Assembly: GCA_938044055.1 (NCBI GenBank)
Contig: CALIQO010000274.1
Span: forward strand, 1-7,025
Direction of reading: 5' to 3'
DNA length: 7,025 bases
Origin: an uncultured Saprospiraceae bacterium
GTDB taxonomy: Bacteria; Bacteroidota; Bacteroidia; Chitinophagales; Saprospiraceae
The notes beneath the pieces were generated by a model that worked only from the letters and a program-made list of their open reading frames with translations, was not told where the DNA came from and did no database searches. This document shows, one piece after another, positions 6,152 through 7,025 of this stretch; the stretch's first letter is position 1, and every line of letters starts with the position of its first letter. Both the position numbers and the translations under genes were made by a program.

Positions 6152-6862
6152 TCATGAGGAGAATGGATTGATGGTGCTTTCTGTTGTTGTAATTATTCTG
6201 ACTTGATCGCCAGTATATTCACAATTGCAATAGCAACATTTTCCGTCTGATAATAAGAAGTAGGCTTGGAATTCGCCATTGAGATTTATTCGTTCATGCA
6301 TACAACGCATTACCTGTTCCCCATTGATAATAACTTTAAGGAGTTTGTGATGGGAATCAATAACCTCAGTGAGCGCATTGGATTTAGGAGTTGACTCCAT
6401 ATTAATGGGGAATAGTTCATCGTTTTTATCCCCTTTAAGTTCGATCACTTGATCAAGAAAATTGTTGGGTAAGGATGGATTCCGAAGTAACTCGCTGACA
6501 TATTTTCTGGAATCAAATGTATATTCGCCCTTAGTTACAGAGAAGCGCTTCCTTGATCCATCTATGAGAATAGAAATATAAAAAGCCAGTCTATTATAAA
6601 AAGTAGTAATCGACCTAGGAGGGATTTTATTCTCTCTTACTTTATCAAGGTAAACTTTATTGACCTTAAGGAAATTGAAAATCTGGACATGCGTAGGTTC
6701 CTGATTGTTTTCTACCTCTAAGAAAAGGACACGATCAAGATCTTGTGCATTGTCAAAAATTACATCATCATAACTTAATTGAACAGCCCTTACGAATGGG
6801 TTGACGAAATTATCTAAGAAGCGTTTTTTGATGTACCCCTCACTATTAATATTAAGATCCAT
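6152..6862 (-). CDS. Unrecognised 236-residue protein with C-terminal cysteine cluster
   Basis: I do not recognise a family. The protein has no signal peptide or membrane segment, so it is probably cytoplasmic. Residues 1-100 are mixed and likely helical, with KVNKVYLDKVRENKIPPRS at 66-84. Residues 100-150 are charged, including KGDKND at 143-148. The last third, about 160-225, holds all five cysteines: MRCMHER (C187), then SDGKCCYCNCEYTG (C209, C210, C212, C214). C187, H189 and the CCxCxC group could form a metal site, but the spacing does not match a zinc finger I know. The chosen ATG is the first in the frame, with a TATAAT-like sequence (6887-6882) about 20-25 bp upstream on the same strand. 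The gene stands alone, between a hairpin (6081-6108) and the candidate recombination site at the right edge, like an orphan accessory cassette gene. It reads smoothly through 236 codons, so it is probably real. Confidence 0.7.
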   Translation of the reverse strand: MDLNINSEGYIKKRFLDNFVNPFVRAVQLSYDDVIFDNAQDLDRVLFLEVENNQEPTHVQIFNFLKVNKVYLDKVRENKIPPRSITTFYNRLAFYISILIDGSRKRFSVTKGEYTFDSRKYVSELLRNPSLPNNFLDQVIELKGDKNDELFPINMESTPKSNALTEVIDSHHKLLKVIINGEQVMRCMHERINLNGEFQAYFLLSDGKCCYCNCEYTGDQVRIITTTESTINPFSS

Positions 6863-6969
6863 AAATTGGTTTTAAGAAGCGATTATAATTGTTGTATTTG
6901 CAAGCAAGATCCATTTTTTATCATTAATGAGATAGCTTCCTTGTTACAGTTTCTGGATTAAAATATAGA

Positions 6970-7020
6970 ATTCAACATTTGCGTAAGCGAACCTCAAGAA
7001 ATAAGAAGTTACCGTTGTCC
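6970..7020 (+). other. Candidate attC-like hairpin (site B) at the right edge
   Basis: ATTCAAC (6970-6976) fits the integron R'' consensus RYYYAAC exactly and pairs through CAAC with GTTG of GTTGTCC (7014-7020). Inside, GTAAGC (6983-6988) pairs with GTTAC (7008-7012), leaving G6987 extrahelical on the 5' arm, as in classical attC sites. The spacer is uneven (6 nt versus 1 nt), and the 51-bp total is at the short end. CAACATTTGCG (6973-6983) is identical to 446-456 in the site left of the zinc-ribbon gene, 6.5 kb away in the same orientation. The GTTGTCC arm does not fit GTTRRRY. Confidence 0.35.
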
Positions 7021-7025
7021 GATAA

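Overview
The window looks like an accessory region of a low-GC Bacteroidota chromosome, probably of the Cytophagales/Flavobacteriia type. The evidence is a small zinc-ribbon protein of a family I know from Bacteroidota, start codons without clear Shine-Dalgarno sequences, and a tyrosine recombinase whose N-terminal domain is of the kind common in that phylum. No phylogenetic marker gene is present, so the genus cannot be read from the sequence.

Layout from left to right. Positions 1-219 (minus strand) encode the first 73 residues of a tyrosine recombinase that runs off the left edge. Positions 220-609 are an AT-rich gap full of inverted repeats. It holds a 5' leader hairpin of the recombinase, a 12-bp palindrome, a long inverted repeat and a compact hairpin bounded by AAC/GTT. 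Positions 610-981 (plus strand) encode a 123-residue Bacteroidota zinc-ribbon protein. A second AAC/GTT-bounded hairpin starts 14 nt after its stop and has the proportions of an integron attC site. From 5944 down to 1176 (minus strand) lie three consecutive secreted serine hydrolases of the class C beta-lactamase/PBP-like (COG1680) fold. They are spaced 89 and 30 bp apart and are probably one transcription unit. Positions 6152-6862 (minus strand) encode an unrecognised 236-residue protein with a C-terminal cysteine cluster. A further hairpin site lies at the right edge (6970-7020).

The three hydrolases share the catalytic domain but differ in accessory modules. In transcription order they have a PPC-like jelly-roll at the N-terminus plus a C-terminal beta-barrel, then C-terminal TPR-like repeats, then an N-terminal beta-barrel behind a lipobox. 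This suggests different partners or locations at the cell envelope rather than simple duplication. The first one lacks the usual third active-site motif.

The most interesting reading is an integron-like arrangement: a recombinase gene reading outward, an inverted-repeat region next to its start, and hairpin sites between accessory genes. The heptamer GAACAAC, or its complement, lies in four different intergenic gaps and was not found inside any gene. This is an inference from sequence patterns. The R boxes do not fit the classical RYYYAAC/GTTRRRY consensus at every site, and the recombinase catalytic domain is outside the window.
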